DNA of 64,000 nt from Phascolarctos cinereus (Eukaryota; Chordata; Mammalia; Diprotodontia; Phascolarctidae). Below are positions 9,346-22,541 of the stretch, one piece after another (position 1 is the first letter of the stretch; each line of letters opens with the position of its first letter). The notes beneath the pieces were generated by a model. It did not search any database. It was not told the origin of the DNA and saw only the letters and a program-made list of their open reading frames with translations. Made by a program: the position numbers and the translations under genes. Location of the stretch: positions 15,687,501-15,751,500 of the forward strand of contig NW_018343987.1 of assembly GCF_002099425.1 (NCBI RefSeq), written 5' to 3'.

Positions 9346-10890
9346 AGCCATCATCTTTCTTTCCCTACTTCCTTCCCCCTTTCATCTTCTACCTACTGAC
9401 TAACAAAATGAACACTTTAGCCATTATTCTGAAAAAGCAAGTTAAACATGCAACATAATATACATTATTATATACTATTGGCAAATATAATTTATATTAT
9501 TATATAATATGTATTATTCATCTAGATCAGAAAATAAATAATGAATTTTGTTTTCACTTGTGTAGCCCTCAATAAAATCTGTTCCTGGCTCTCCTCAGCT
9601 CCACACTAGAGGCTAGGAAAGACATAAGCATGACCTAGAATAAGTAATGAAGGAAGCCCAATCTCCAAGCAGATAGATTTTTCTTCTTTTCTGTTAAAAA
9701 AAAAAATCAATAATAACCGACTCCAAATTTAGAACTCTGCCAATTTGGTACATTCAACATGAAGTAATGGTGTTGAATACATGCAGCCTCTTCCAGGCAC
9801 CTCAGGGCACCAAGACCACTATGCCCTATTTCAGGCCTGTAATCTCAAGCTCAGAATCCCTAAAGAATACTCTTCTACATGCAAACAAGAGGAATGTACA
9901 CCTTTCAGGCCAGATCTATTAGCTTCTATGAGAAGAATATCTCTATGTTTGCGCTCTCTATAATACTACCCAAGCACTCTGTGAGCAGAGGCAGTTTTGA
10001 AGCAGTAGCTCAGGTTTTGACCCAGGCTACTGTCCTCAAGGGAGCCTGCTTCCTCCCTAGGAAGGCCTTCCTCCCCACAGGGACTGTAGACCCACCAGTC
10101 CTATGCCTCATGCCCTCTGGTCTTCTGCACTACCCTGCTGGATCCCACTCTTTCCTACAGTGCCCATACCCACAGTATAATCATCACGGCATCCTTAACC
10201 TAGGATAAGCCTTCTCCTCATACCCCAACCCTGAGGGCCATACTGCCAGACTCTCCAGGGGACTGGCCATGCTCTTTACTAAGATGGTTGAATCCACAGG
10301 CAAAGTGTCCTCTTCTCTGCCTCTCACAGCCTTATTCCAACCCTGCTGAGTAGCCCTCCACTGTGGCCATCCCTCCACTACTTCAGGCTGCCCTCTGTGC
10401 CCACCTCCTTTTTCTCCCACTAGGCCAAAGAGCTCCTGGTTAGGAAACTGGCTGTGAGAAACTCATTAATATACTTTCTATTCAGCAGTTTTCAGACTGT
10501 TAGGTGTGTGATGAGTCTGCAGTATCTATGTTCAACCTTTGCTTAACCCATGTTTGTTTGATGATTTAATTTTGTCTAACACATGTTTGCTTTAGTGGTA
10601 AGGTAGTCTGACTCTTTTAGAGAAAGGGACCATAAGATGCCAAGTTGTTCACCCAGAGAGAAGAGGATGTGAGTGGAGGATTGGGGTCTACTGGGACAGA
10701 CATATTGCCCACACACGCCTCCACTTTAACAGGCAGGTCAGGAGCTCTGATCAAGAGGGGTTGCTGGGAGAAAAGCAGAGCCAGGGTGATTCTTTTAGAA
10801 GACAGGAGAAAACTGAGCATGGATTGGTTCCTCTGAGAGGAAAGGAAGAATCAGATGGAGTAAACTCAAGATAGCTGGTCCATACATTTG
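9346..10890. other. Unique sequence with an AT-rich patch
   Basis: 9449-9537 is an imperfect AT-rich run (ttatataatatgtattattc). The remainder, including a more GC-rich part at 9780-10480 with frames of up to 109 codons, has no recognisable domain, repeat or splice-bounded frame. Confidence 0.4.
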
Positions 10891-11697
10891 GTCATGTATT
10901 TAATAAAATGTTATCAGGTGCCTACTAAATGAAGAGCACCAGGCTGGCTCCCAAGAGAGAAACAATGATTAAGTACATGTTTGTACTACCATCCTGTACC
11001 ATGTTTGTACTCTACCATCTGCAGTCGAGGAATAACACAAGGTACACAATAACTATAATAGAAACCGATATGAGACACATGCAGGAGAGGAGCCAAAACA
11101 CCATCATGTAAGATCAAATAAGGGAGTGATTATTACCAAATTGTCAACTGGGGGATCAGGAAAGTCTTCATGGAAGGGAGAAGGGCTTAAAAGGAGGGGC
11201 AAGATTTCACTAAGAGGGCATTCAAAGCACAAGCAAAGGTAGAAAGCAGGAAGACTCAGTGACAGAGGAGGAGCAGACTGCAGGGATGGCAGCAACAAGT
11301 AGCTTGGTTTAGCTAAAATCTAGACTACATGGAAGAGAACATGAAATCAAGTTGCCAAGGTAGGATGATGGCAGATTGCACATGACCAGGAATGCCAGAT
11401 TAAAGTTTAGCAGATAACTACAAGCCATTAGAGGTTTTGAACAAAGGAGTGCCATGAGTGGTTCTGTTCAATAAATCATTAATTTGGTAATTGTAGGAGG
11501 GATGGGGTGGGGTTGAGAATCTGAGGAGAAGGGTAGAAACTATTTAGAAAACCATTATATAGGCTGATAATAAGGGTCTATATAAGGGTGATGGCAGTGG
11601 AAATAGAAAGAATAGTATAGAACCAAAAGCTATTGTGTGAATAGCATCAATAGGATTGGTAATTGATTGACTAAAAGAGAGGTAAAAGTCAAATATA

Positions 11698-11790
11698 GCC
11701 AAGAATTTCAGAGTTGCAAGGACCTCAGTGGTCATTTAATCCAACCTAAGACTCTCCTCTACAACATACCAGACAAGTGGTCCTCTAGCA
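11698..11790 (-). mobile_element. L3/CR1 LINE 3' end
   Basis: The minus strand carries the CR1-like terminus: ttcagagttgcaaggacctc, cagtggtcatttaatccaac and ataccagacaagtggtcctc. Confidence 0.6.
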
Positions 11791-11792
11791 TC

Positions 11793-11975
11793 AATCAAGA
11801 ATTTATTAAACACCAATTATGTTCCAAGTACTATCCTAGGCAGTAAGGATACAAAAAGCAAAACAAAACAGTCTGTGCCTTCACAGAGCTTCCAATCTAG
11901 CTAGGGGAAAAAAAATCTACCTATATAGGTCCATATAAAATAGATACAAATTAAGTACAAAATCAGTTGTGGGGA
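11793..11975 (-). mobile_element. L2 LINE 3' end fragment
   Basis: tcaagaatttattaaacacc and tccaagtactatcctaggca are the reverse complement of the L2 terminus. Continues to about 11975. Confidence 0.75.
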
Positions 11976-12231
11976 GGAAAAGGTACAAGCAGCCAAAGGG
12001 ATTATCCCTTTCATGACAATCATAACAACTTGTGCTTCTACTTTCCATTCAAAGATCATTGTCACCTGCTTAGCAGACATACATTCCATTCCTTTCAGTA
12101 GGTTGAAATTCATCTGAGTGACTTGGATTCATCAAAGTGCTCCCTTATTTTGGATATTAACTGTCTCTTTGGCATTTTTTCTGCCTTTTTCAGTTCAAAG
12201 ATCATTGCCCTTGACAGAGAAGGCAAAAGCC

Positions 12232-12234
<3 letters not shown>

Positions 12235-12282
<48 letters not shown>
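12235..12282. repeat. (GA)n microsatellite
   Basis: Pure AG dinucleotide, 48 bp (24 units). Confidence 0.98.
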
Positions 12283-12284
<2 letters not shown>

Positions 12285-13204
12285 GAAGAGCTGAGCTTTC
12301 CCCTCGTCCTCCAATCATCTCAAAATTACAGACTTGGAGTCTGGGTAAATGATTGTGCCAATAAACAAGAATGGAGAAGTCAACAGAATGTGCAAGTTTA
12401 AGGGGATAATTTTGGACATGTTCAGTTTAAGGTTCTATAACACTATCCAAGTGAAATGGCCTTCAGGTAATTGTCAATTTGGGGATCAGAAAAGTCTTTG
12501 TGGAAGGGAGAGGAGTAATATTAGGTGACATGGTTTGGGAGTGTAAAGGAAAGATCAGGGATGAAAATCATCTGCAGAGAGGAAGAAAATAAAGCCATAG
12601 GAATGAATGAGAGTGCTAAAGGATATGGTGTAGATAGAGTAGAAGAAAAGGCAAGGTCAAGGGCATAAGCTTTAGGAACACTCACATTAAAGAACAAGAG
12701 ACAGGAAGAGGAAGAAGTGAAAGACATAAAGAGGAACTAGAGAAATAAAAGGAAATTCAGGAGAACTGTAATATCTCCAAAATCAAGAGGAGAGATCAAA
12801 AGCAAGAGAAGGGGGTCAATAGTGTCGAATGTTGCAGAAAAGTAAAAGAAGAGAAAATAACATTGGAATTAGCAATAAGGAGATCAATTGTGAACTTTGA
12901 AAAAACAGTGTTACTTGCATTGTGGGAACAGAAGCCAGGGCTGAGGAATAAGATGGAGGTGGAGTAGAAGCACTGGCCACAGGATACTTTCCCAATAAGT
13001 TTGGAAGTGGTAAGGAGGTAAATAGGATAGTAATTAAAAGAATAAAAGGGTCAAAAGACAGCCTTTTTAACCATTGGAAAAACATGAGCATGTTTGTAGG
13101 CACTGAAGAGAGAGAGACTGAAGATTCCCAGAAGTGAGTGAACGTTAGATGAAATGAGTTCCTGAAAGAGACAGTAGTAGATGGAATAAAGGGCATAGGT
13201 AAAA

Positions 13205-13556
13205 CATACTAAAGATATTTCTTCCTCCAATATTCAAGGAAAAATGGAAAGAATGCATAAAGATAACTAATAAATATTGAAGTTGATATATTGCTACTCC
13301 TAATATATAGACAACTAATGTTGACAAGATATTTTTACCTATTTAAATACCTGAAAATAATCTGACAGGCAGGACTAAAGCCACAAAAAGGCCAAAGAGA
13401 AGAGCAGGATAAATCAAACAGGTCAATAAATCTGAAGTAACATCACAGTTAAGACAGACAGCATACTTTTTGTACACAGAAGTTTATTCTTGAGTTGTGT
13501 GATATTGCATGGTCTCTATATTTGAAAAAGTGCTTTCTTCACAACTGGAATGTAGA
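13205..13556. other. Unique or unrecognisable AT-rich sequence
   Basis: No repeat or gene is clear. The start may be the far 5' end of the preceding L2 copy. Confidence 0.35.
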
Positions 13557-13697
13557 TAAAGTCAAGTCAAAAAATATTTATTAATCACCAAGAATGTGCT
13601 AAGTGCTAGGAATACAAAGAAAAGCAAAAAAAAAATAGTCCCTGACTTCAGGGAGATCACAGTCTAATGAGAAAAAACAACATGCAAATAGCTATGT

Positions 13698-13699
<2 letters not shown>

Positions 13700-13734
<35 letters not shown>
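13700..13734. repeat. (GT)n microsatellite
   Basis: Pure TG tract of about 35 bp inside the L2 copy, at the position where L2 has a tatgtac-rich segment. Confidence 0.98.
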
Positions 13735-13735
<1 letters not shown>

Positions 13736-13791
13736 ATGTGTATCAAATAAATGGGAGATAATCTGAGAAGGAAGGTCCTAAGACTAAGGAG

Positions 13792-14031
13792 AGGCAACAA
13801 GGTGGTACAGTGGATAACATGCCAAGCCAGGAGTCAGGAAGACTTTACTTTATGAGTTCAAATCTAACCTCATAACCCTGGGCAAGTCACTTAACCCTGT
13901 TTGGCTCAGTTTCCTCATCAGTAAAATGAGCTGGAGAAGGAAATGACAAACCACTCCAGGATGTTTGCCAAGAAAACCCCAAATATGGTCATAAAGAGTC
14001 AAACATGACTGAAAATGACTTAAAATGACAA
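13792..14031 (+). mobile_element. CORE-SINE with RTE/BovB-type tail, with target-site duplication
   Basis: Full-length, head aggcaacaaggtggtacagt to tail aaagagtcaaacatgactga. Flanked by a 12-bp duplication of L2 sequence (13780-13791 aagactaaggag and 14032-14043 aagattaagaag, 10 of 12 identical), which fixes both ends. Confidence 0.85.
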
Positions 14032-14263
14032 AAGATTAAGAAGCAATAGGAAAAACATATTGTAGAAGGTAGGATTTTAACTGAGATTTGAAGGAAGAGG
14101 AGGGGGAGGTCCAGACAATGGGGACAAGGAGTGAAAATGCCTAAAGTACAAAGAAGGAGTATTTTTGCATCAAACAGCAGGAAACACAGGATCATTGGAT
14201 CCAACAGTATGTGGAGAAATAGTAAGGGATAAGGCTGGAAAGGTGGGAAAGGTCCAGGTTATG

Positions 14264-14395
14264 CCACACATGAGGAAACAGAGGCTAAGAAATGAAATGA
14301 CTTGCCCTCTGCCACACAACTTGTAAGTATCACAAATGAAACTCAAACTCAGGTCTTCAGACTAAAAACAATCACTCTTATTTACATAATTACCC
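14264..14395 (-). mobile_element. MIR-type SINE fragment
   Basis: catgaggaaacagaggctaa, atgacttgccctctgccaca and actcaaactcaggtcttcag in minus-strand MIR order. Confidence 0.65.
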
Positions 14396-14650
14396 ATCAC
14401 AAAGTACTGCCTTCACAATGATCTTGTGAGGTCAAGGTCAATAGGGCAAATATTATCATCATTATCATTTTATAGATGGGAAAACTGAAGCTGAGAGAGA
14501 TTGAGGGCTCAGCCCAGATTTACAAAGTTAGCATCAGATCCAGAAATCAAACCCAGGTCTTTTGTCCCTAGAAACAGTGGGCTTACCATGACACCATGCT
14601 ATTTCTCTCCAAGGCCGGTGTTCTTTCCACTCTATTACACTGCCTCTCCA
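14396..14650 (-). mobile_element. MIR SINE, nearly full length
   Basis: Tail side gatcttgtgaggtcaaggtc, then attatcattttatagatggg, aatcaaacccaggtcttttg and head side ctttccactctattacactg. Confidence 0.7.
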
Positions 14651-14744
14651 AGTAAAATAAACTTCCTTAGGATATTCCTTGACTCCCTAATAACGATAGA
14701 AAGTCATGGTTAGGGAGCAGGGGGTGACATAAAGATTCTGAAAA

Positions 14745-15620
14745 GAAAGGTCCCCCTCCAGTGGAGATAATGCTTGTCATTGATGCTGCCGCTGGAAAGA
14801 AGGGTACCTGAGGATGCTAATGAAGCAGCTGCCTAGACGTCAGTGAATAATGGCCGTCTCCCAGCAGTCCCAAGTCATAGCAGGAGAAGGCTATTCAATC
14901 TACTTCTTGTAGGAAGCTTGGCCATTTTACTGCTGCCAGTCTGGTTTGGAAGGAAAAAAAATAATAATAATTGGCCCTGACTGTAGGATGCATGTGAAGT
15001 CTCTCTGGCCTCAGTCATCGTTACCTCCCTGCGGAGTCTCTTTCATGCAGTAGCTCCTTCTTACCCATCCCACAGTGCCAGCCACAGGGCGGGAGAAGTG
15101 TCCTTTTCAACTGACTAGGAAAGTACAGCATTCATTAGGGGGCCTTGTTATTTGTGGCTTTGGGTGGCCAGCTCCCTGCAGTCTCTCCAATCTACTTCCC
15201 CTTTCTCACCAGCATGTTCCTAGCTGTCTGTCTGCTTTATTAGACACATGATTTACATTTTACATCAACAACCTGGTGCTACAGGAACCGACTGCACAGG
15301 CAGCAACTGATTAGGGGTGACCAGGACTTGGATGAGATGATGTGAACAGTGAGGTTTGCTCCTGCCAACTTCTTCTGCCTGAGTAACTTGGAAGAAAAGC
15401 ACTGAGTCTCCCAATCTCCTTCCTCTTCCATTGCCCATGAGAGACTGTAGGGGCTACATTCATTCCACACCAGACCTCCCATAGAATTTGACCCTAACCC
15501 ACCCCCTCTCCTGGCTTGAACATCCAGAAAGTTCTGAATTCTGCAGGCCACTAAAATTGCTTTTTCTCCTTGAGAAAAGAGGTATTTAGTCAGTAGTTGC
15601 AATAGCTCTAGGATTTCCAG
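14745..15620. promoter_or_regulatory. Candidate conserved non-coding element in unique sequence
   Basis: Repeat-free, information-dense block (14745-15260 most strikingly) with paired motifs such as gatgctaatgaagcagctg and ggccattttactgctgccag, and isolated CpGs such as tagacgtcag (CRE-like, 14835-14844). The 107-codon minus frame at 15279-15602 has no recognisable domain. The enhancer reading is from appearance only. Confidence 0.25.
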
Positions 15621-15785
15621 ACTCAGTATGATCTGCTAGACCCAGGAAAAGGCAGGTTATGTCTGTCTCTATTTATCAAGGTCGTTCCCTTGCCTGGTGT
15701 TTTCACCCCTTATCATCCCACTGGCTACACAACACCCTGTCCAAAAAAGAAAAATGAAGAGTGTTCAAGATTACTCGAGGAAGAG

Positions 15786-16000
15786 AAAAAATTCACTGGA
15801 TTTAAAATCAGGAGATTAGAGTTGGAGTCCCAGATATAACCCTCAAGGTAAGCGACTTTGGCAAACCACTTAACCTTTCTGAGCATTCATTTAGAGTTTT
15901 CTTATCTGTAAAATGGAAATAATAATACTATCTCAAGGAGCTGTTATGCAGAAACCACAGCATTTAAACCTTAAAATGCTAGAGAATATGACATCATTAT
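15786..16000 (+). mobile_element. MIR-type SINE
   Basis: ttagagttggagtcccagat, core ggcaaaccacttaacctttc, ttcttatctgtaaaatggaa and aataatactatctc in plus-strand MIR order. Confidence 0.65.
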
Positions 16001-16113
16001 TTCTAGTAGACTATAAACTCTCTGAGGACAAGGATTCTCATTTTTGTCTATTTCTCTACCACACAGAATAGTGCCTTGTATGAAGAAGGAGCTTAACAAA
16101 TATTTTAATTGCG
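16001..16113 (+). mobile_element. L2 LINE 3' end
   Basis: agactataaactctctgagg, then tagtgccttgtatgaag and cttaacaaatattttaattg: the last 110 bp of L2. Confidence 0.75.
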
Positions 16114-16187
16114 TTGAAGTTAAATTGAAACAAATTCAGTTATTTCCCATTCTTTCTGGTCACTCCAGTCTCTCCTCCAAACACAGT

Positions 16188-16280
16188 TAAAGTCAAGTCA
16201 GTAAACATTTACTGAGTACCTACTATGTGCTTACCCAATAAATCTATATTTAGTACCTACTGTGTGCTCGATTATGCAGG
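16188..16280 (-). mobile_element. L2 LINE 3' end fragment
   Basis: cagtaaacatttactgagta followed by cctactatgtgc is the reverse L2 terminus; a second partial copy of the same motif follows (tagtacctactgtgtgctcg). Confidence 0.7.
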
Positions 16281-16599
16281 GTTTTTTTAATATATTAAGT
16301 ATCTGTACCTATCATAGGTATGGGTACTCTCTCTACCAATGTAGATTGAAGCCATTCTAAGCACTAACAGATGGCCTTCATGAGATGTTGTGGCTGAAAA
16401 ATTCATTACCCAGACGCTAATCCAGTGACAAGCCTCTCTAAACTTAGCCACACTGCTCAAAAACATAAGTTGGCCCATCCTCAAAACCTTCCCAGCTTGA
16501 TAGGCCTTCCTAGAACTTGGGCTCTGCTGCTGTGGCATTTAAGAACCCAGGATCACTTGCCCACTATAATGTGGCATCAGAGGACTTTAGTGGAATATC
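16281..16599. other. Unique sequence, no gene seen
   Basis: Short overlapping frames on both strands without motif, no repeat recognised. Confidence 0.35.
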
Positions 16600-17570
16600 A
16601 CCCATAGCAGAGATGCTGATCAACTCCCAGGACATTCTTTTTTCCTCAATGAATTCAATGCCTGGCTTACATTCTTTCCATCCATTTGTTGCCCTCATAC
16701 TAAAGGACTACTTCATATTTATTGATACCCCCTCAAAACCCAGATCCCCTATGTGAAAGCAGAAGGAGATTTGTCATAAACCTAGCTACAGATCTGGATC
16801 TACTCAAATCCCTTGGCCTACTCATCTACTCCACCTGAGCTACTCTCTTAACCTTGCCATCATCCACTCTTCTGTGTTTATAAACTATGAAACATTTATT
16901 GGATCATAATCTTCTATTAATCCATCTTTCTCTGTGATGTATCACCCTACCCCTGTTCTTCACCCCTATCCCTTTTCCTTCTCAGTTCTTCCTCAGGCTA
17001 TTATTCCTACAAAAGTTGGACTCTTCTTTCTATGTCTCCACCCCTTATTCAACCAATTCAACTCTGCACTATCTTCTGCTCTCAATTCCTTTGCCTCCTT
17101 ATCCTATCACTGACCATGCCTTGCACCACATAACCTAACCATGGATAATTCCCACCATCTATGACCATCCTATTCACATGCTGCTGTAAAGAGCTAGAGG
17201 AAATGAGGAAACCTTACTGACTAGACTCAGTACAAATTCATGTTATCTTACCTGGGCCATCACTGCAGTTAGGCAAATATTTTGTTCCTCTCTAATTGAT
17301 TCTTTATTCCACTCTCCACATTGGCTTTTAAAACCTTCCCATTTCTCCTCAAGTCTCCCATAGCAACACCATTCCTCACCCTCTCAGATGAGGACCTCAC
17401 TTCATAGTTGAGCAAAAATAAAGTGACCATTCTCTGAGAGTTCCCCCTTCTCCCCTCCTCTGCATCTCAATATCATTCAGACATCTTCTTTTCCTATCTA
17501 CTCCTTCACTCTAGTCTCAAATGAAGAGGTAGTCCTCTTCACCAAGGCCAATCCCCCCTACATGTACCCT

Positions 17571-18130
<560 letters not shown>

Positions 18131-18889
18131 AATATCTTGCCAGTCATGATACTCATTCATTCTGTGTATTGTCTGGTATACCTGTATCATCTGTATAACA
18201 TCTCTGATTTCCATTTACTATCAGCTTGGATAAATGGGTTTATTTACTCTATATGTAAATGTCTTTGTATAACTATCATTTAGTGGGAAGGAATCAAGTC
18301 TTATTACTTAAGGCATTCCTTCTTCATTAAGAAATATCAATCAGGAAAGTAGCTTGAACCCAAACATTATTTTCCCTAAACAATATTCAGGGGAAGATAG
18401 ATATAATTCTAACCCAGTTCTTCTCTCTAAGTAGAATAGCCAGCCTTGTGGCCCCAAACTCATGCTTCCTGATGGGCAGAAATCAAAGTGCCCCTTGGAG
18501 AAGGGTGGGTAGAGGAAACTCTAGAGGTATCTACGCATACCTCCCTTTGAACCACATTTAGACAGATCTAAGTTAATTCCTATAACCTATATGGGGAATA
18601 CATACCCACACCCTCCCCCACACAAATACCTTACATAACTATGTAATAAGATCTACCCGTTAATTACAAAACTGTCCAGCTTATCTGTGCTTCCTTCTGT
18701 TCTCTCCAGTGCATTTTTAAGAGTGCTACAATGGCCCTTTGTTATTACCAGTCCTCCTTCCTCCCTTAGCCCTGCTCCCAATTAACTGAGAAAAAGGGGA
18801 GGAAAGAAACCCTTATAACAAATAAGCATAGTCAAGCAAACCAAATGCACATAGTGGCCATGCCCAAAAATGTATGTCTCATTTAACAA
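18131..18889. other. Unique sequence, no gene seen
   Basis: No repeat or coding motif recognised between the microsatellite and the second L2 block. Confidence 0.4.
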
Positions 18890-19854
18890 CTTGTGTCCAT
18901 CACCTCTCTGTCAGGAGTTCTTAACACCTTCTCACAGGGCCTCTGGAGACATCTACGTGTATGCTTGATCCCAACACCTCCTGACTTATCCAACAAATTG
19001 TCCCCAGTATCATCTCCACTCTCTCTTGCTCTCTTTCTCTTTTCTTCAGTCTCTTCCTATCTGCTTCTTTTCTGCCTACAATTATGCCTATATCTCCATA
19101 ACCTTAAAAAAAACTCACTTGATCCAACTATGCCCGCTAGCTAGCATCTTATATCTCTCCTTGCCTCCATGGCTAAACAACTTGAAAAATCTGACTACAG
19201 AAAATGCCTACACTATCTCTCCTCACTCTGCAATCTGGCTTCTTACCTAGTCACTCAACTGAAATTGCCCTTTCCAGAGTTACTAAATACCTATTAATTG
19301 CCAAATCTAATGGTCTTTTCTGATCCTGAGCCTCCTTGACCTCCCTGAAGATATTACATTGTCAATCACCTACTTCTAAATATTTTCTTTTGTCTATAGA
19401 TTTTTATGACACAATACTCTCCTGGTTATTCTCCTATCTTTCCTAACATTCCTCAGTCTCTTTTGCTGGTTCTTCATCCTTATAACATTCTCTACCTTAG
19501 GTTCACCACAAGGTTTTATGCTGGGCCCCCTTTTCTTTTTCCTCTTTATGATTTAGCTTGGTAATCTTATCAGCTACCATGAGTTCAAATTTCATCGCTA
19601 TGCAGATGATTCAAAGACCTATATATCCAGCCCTACTCTCTCCAATGAGCTATAGTCATCCATCTCCAACTGCCTCTTGGACATCTCAAACTGGATAGCA
19701 TGAGGTTACCTCAAATCCAACACATCTGAAACAGAACTCATTCTCTTTCTCTTTCCTCTCAAACCCTCCCTACTTTCAAACTTCCCTATTATTGTCAAGG
19801 ATAGAACCATCCTCCTAGTCAACACAATCTCTGTGTCATCCTCACACAAAGCAA

Positions 19855-20229
19855 TTAAAGACTAATATAAGACAGTTTGAAGGGTGCAAAAGGTTCACAA
19901 TCCTAGCTGGACTTTGCACAGCTCCTTATCTCCCTCCATTCGTGATCCTCAAATGCCTTCTAGGATGGGTGACTAGGCATCTGGCAGAAGAATATGGGTA
20001 GAAAGCCTGAGGAATAGTGCCAGATGTGAATAATTAGTTGTTTGGCTCGGGAGAATGACAGACGGGAGAGACAAAGACTGGGAGTTGAGGGAATTTGAAG
20101 GTTCGGGAGCCAAAGTTTTCAGATAATTAACATGACACTGTAGGAAGAAGATTCACTATCTTGTGTAGGATAAATTGAGAGAATCCCAGAGGATGGGGGA
20201 GAAAAGCAAAAACTTCAGACTGGAATATC
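19855..20229. other. Unclassified sequence
   Basis: Lies between an L2 (+) and an L2 (-) copy. No tandem structure, open frame or recognised repeat. Confidence 0.35.
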
Positions 20230-21989
20230 AATCAACCAATAAGAAAGAATTTTAATAAAAACACTTATTCTGGACCACTTACAAGCACGGTGCTAGGCAT
20301 TTGAGATGCCAAGACAAAAGTGAAGCAGTCCCTAGGCTTAAAGAATTCACAGTATTCAAGGGAAATTCAAGGGAAACAACACATCAAATATAAGTGAATA
20401 TGAAACAAAGCAAATACAAGATAGTTTCCAAAGGGTATTCTAGCAGCTGCAGTGGCAGGATTGGGGAGGCAAGGAAAAGACTATTAAAATGTCTTATATA
20501 GTAAGTGCCGATTGAGTCAAGCTTTAAAGGAAGCCAAGGAGTGAAGAGGTGAGGATGCAATACGACCAAGGCATCATGGGAGGGCAAAGGGACCAGGTGC
20601 CTTTGTGAAGGCATGGAAAGAGAAGACAGAATTTCATATGTGAACAGCAGCAAGAAGACCAGTTTGTCTGGACCATAGTGCACTTGAAGGGACTAATGTC
20701 TAATTACCCTGGAAAGGGAGGCTGGAATCAGATTTTGAAGGGCTCTAAGTGCCAAACAGAGGAGTTGTCTGAGTGGACCCTAGAGGCCACAGAGGACTAC
20801 TGAAGCTTTTTTGAACAAAGGAGAGACATTGTTAGATTCGAATTTTTTAGAAAGATCATTTTAGCAGCTATATGAAATATGAATTTGAGAACAGAGAGAC
20901 TGGAGGAAAATAGACCCATTAAAAGAAAATTACAATAGTACAAGGGAAAAGCAATGAGGGCCTAAATGCTGGAGGTGGCTACATGAGTGGAAAGAATAAA
21001 ATGGATATGAGAGATGTTGCAGAGGTAAATTTAACAGATTTGACAACTGGTTTGGTTATGGACATTAGAGTGAGGAGGTGAGAACTATTCTCAAGTATGT
21101 GGAAGTATAATGGTGCTCTCAGCAGAAATCGGAGAATTCAGGAGATAAGTGGGCTGAGGGATGGGATCTATTGTGAGCACTGTTTGGGACATTCTGAGGT
21201 TGAGATGCCCACAACAGTTGTTTATGTGAGAATGAATTTCAAGAGTATTAGGACTGGGTATATAGACCTGGGAGTCATTTGCATAGAGGTGACCATTGAG
21301 CCCATAAGAGTTGATGGAATCACCAAGAGAGAGTATAAAGAGACAAGAGAAGAAGGACCAAGGGGGACCCTTTGAATACTTCCACAGCTTAAATGCAGAA
21401 CACTAATATTGATCCAGCAACAAAGACTGAGGAGAGAATAGACAGGTAGAAAGAGAATCAAGAGAAAGCAATGTCAATAATCCCAAAGAGGAAAGAATAT
21501 CTAGGAGGACAGGGTGGTCATCAATATCAAAGGCTACATGGCAGTCAAGAAAGATGAGGACTAAGAAAAGGCCATTTCATGTAACAATTAAGAAATTGTT
21601 AATAACATCAAAGAAAGTAAGTTTCATTGAGTGATGGGGTCAGAAGCCACATTGCAAGAGAATGAGAAGTGAGTAAGAGAAGAGAAAATGAAGGCAATGA
21701 GCATATAAATTGTTTTCAAAAAGTTTGGTTGTGAAATGGAGGAGAGATAAAGGATGATTGCATAATGACATGGTAGAATCAAATGGTGGACTTTTTTTTT
21801 AAGTCTAGGGGAGACCTGGACATGTTTGTAGGAAACGGGGAAGGTGCCTGTAGATAAGGAAACATTGAATTTTCTAGAGGAAGAATTATTTCTGGGACAA
21901 ACTGCTATAGGTGACAGAAGGAAACCTGGTCAAGAATATAAATACAGGAGCCATAATTAGCAAGGAAAAGGCTTCCTTCTAGTTTAGTT

Positions 21990-22155
21990 TGGTGTGGTTT
22001 GGCAAGACCAAGGTTCAAAATCCATCTCAGATACTTACTAGTTATGTGACTCAGGCAATTCATTTAAGCTTCCTGTGCCTCAGTTTCCTCATCTACAAAA
22101 GGAGATGGACTCTATGTTCTCTAAGATCTCTTCTAAACCTATGATCCCATTATTT
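21990..22155 (+). mobile_element. MIR3-type SINE (L3/CR1-type tail)
   Basis: gatacttactagttatgtga, cagtttcctcatctacaaaa, then an L3-type end tctaagatctcttctaaacc and tatgatccc. Confidence 0.7.
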
Positions 22156-22270
22156 TGTGACTTTCATCAGACACTAGAGTACAGAAAGAAAGAATGGGGA
22201 ATGAAGCCAAGATACTTTGAGATATAGAAAGGAAAAGAAAGGAAGCTCACAGTGAATGGCCTCAATTTTA

Positions 22271-22541
22271 ATGGGGCAGCTAGGTGGTGCAATAGATAGA
22301 GTGCTGGGTCTGAAATCAGGAAGACCTGAGTTCAAATCCAGGCTTAGACACTTACTAGCTGTGTGATCCTAGGCAAGTCATTTCATCCGTTTGCCTCAGT
22401 CTTCTCATCTCTAAAATGGAGGTAATAATAGCACCTACTTCCCACAGTTAACTGTGAGGATCAAATGTGATAATAATTCTAAAGCACAGTGCCTGGCACG
22501 TACTAGGTGCTATGTAAATGTTACCTATTTTTATTATTATT
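22271..22541 (+). mobile_element. MIR/THER1-type CORE-SINE with L2-type tail, full length
   Basis: Head ggggcagctaggtggtgcaa, core gtgtgatcctaggcaagtca, aaaatggaggtaataatagc, and tail aaagcacagtgcctggcacg followed by TTATTATTATT. It splits the L2 (-): cctcaatttt before it continues as ttcacagtaaagtatgaggt after it. Confidence 0.85.

Larger units (their letters stand above)
10893..13200 (-). mobile_element. L2 LINE copy, interrupted
   Basis: Blocks 10893-11695 and 12395-13200 follow L2 minus-strand order (aggtgcctactaaatgaaga at the 3' end; ggataattttggacatgttc; aacatgagcatgtttgtagg). Between them lie an L3 end, an L2 end, unique DNA and a (GA)n tract. The 126-codon minus frame at 12816-13196 is an L2 remnant. 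Confidence 0.65.
13557..14262 (-). mobile_element. L2 LINE 3' part, carrying a SINE and a (GT)n
   Basis: L2 terminus on the minus strand (aatatttattaatcaccaag, cagggagatcacagtctaat), resumed after the SINE at 14032 with ggtaggattttaactgagat and up to aaaggtccaggttatg. Confidence 0.8.

Noticed and set aside
15279-15602. 107-codon minus frame in unique sequence
   Set aside because: No domain, no splice bracket and frame length expected by chance in this amount of DNA.
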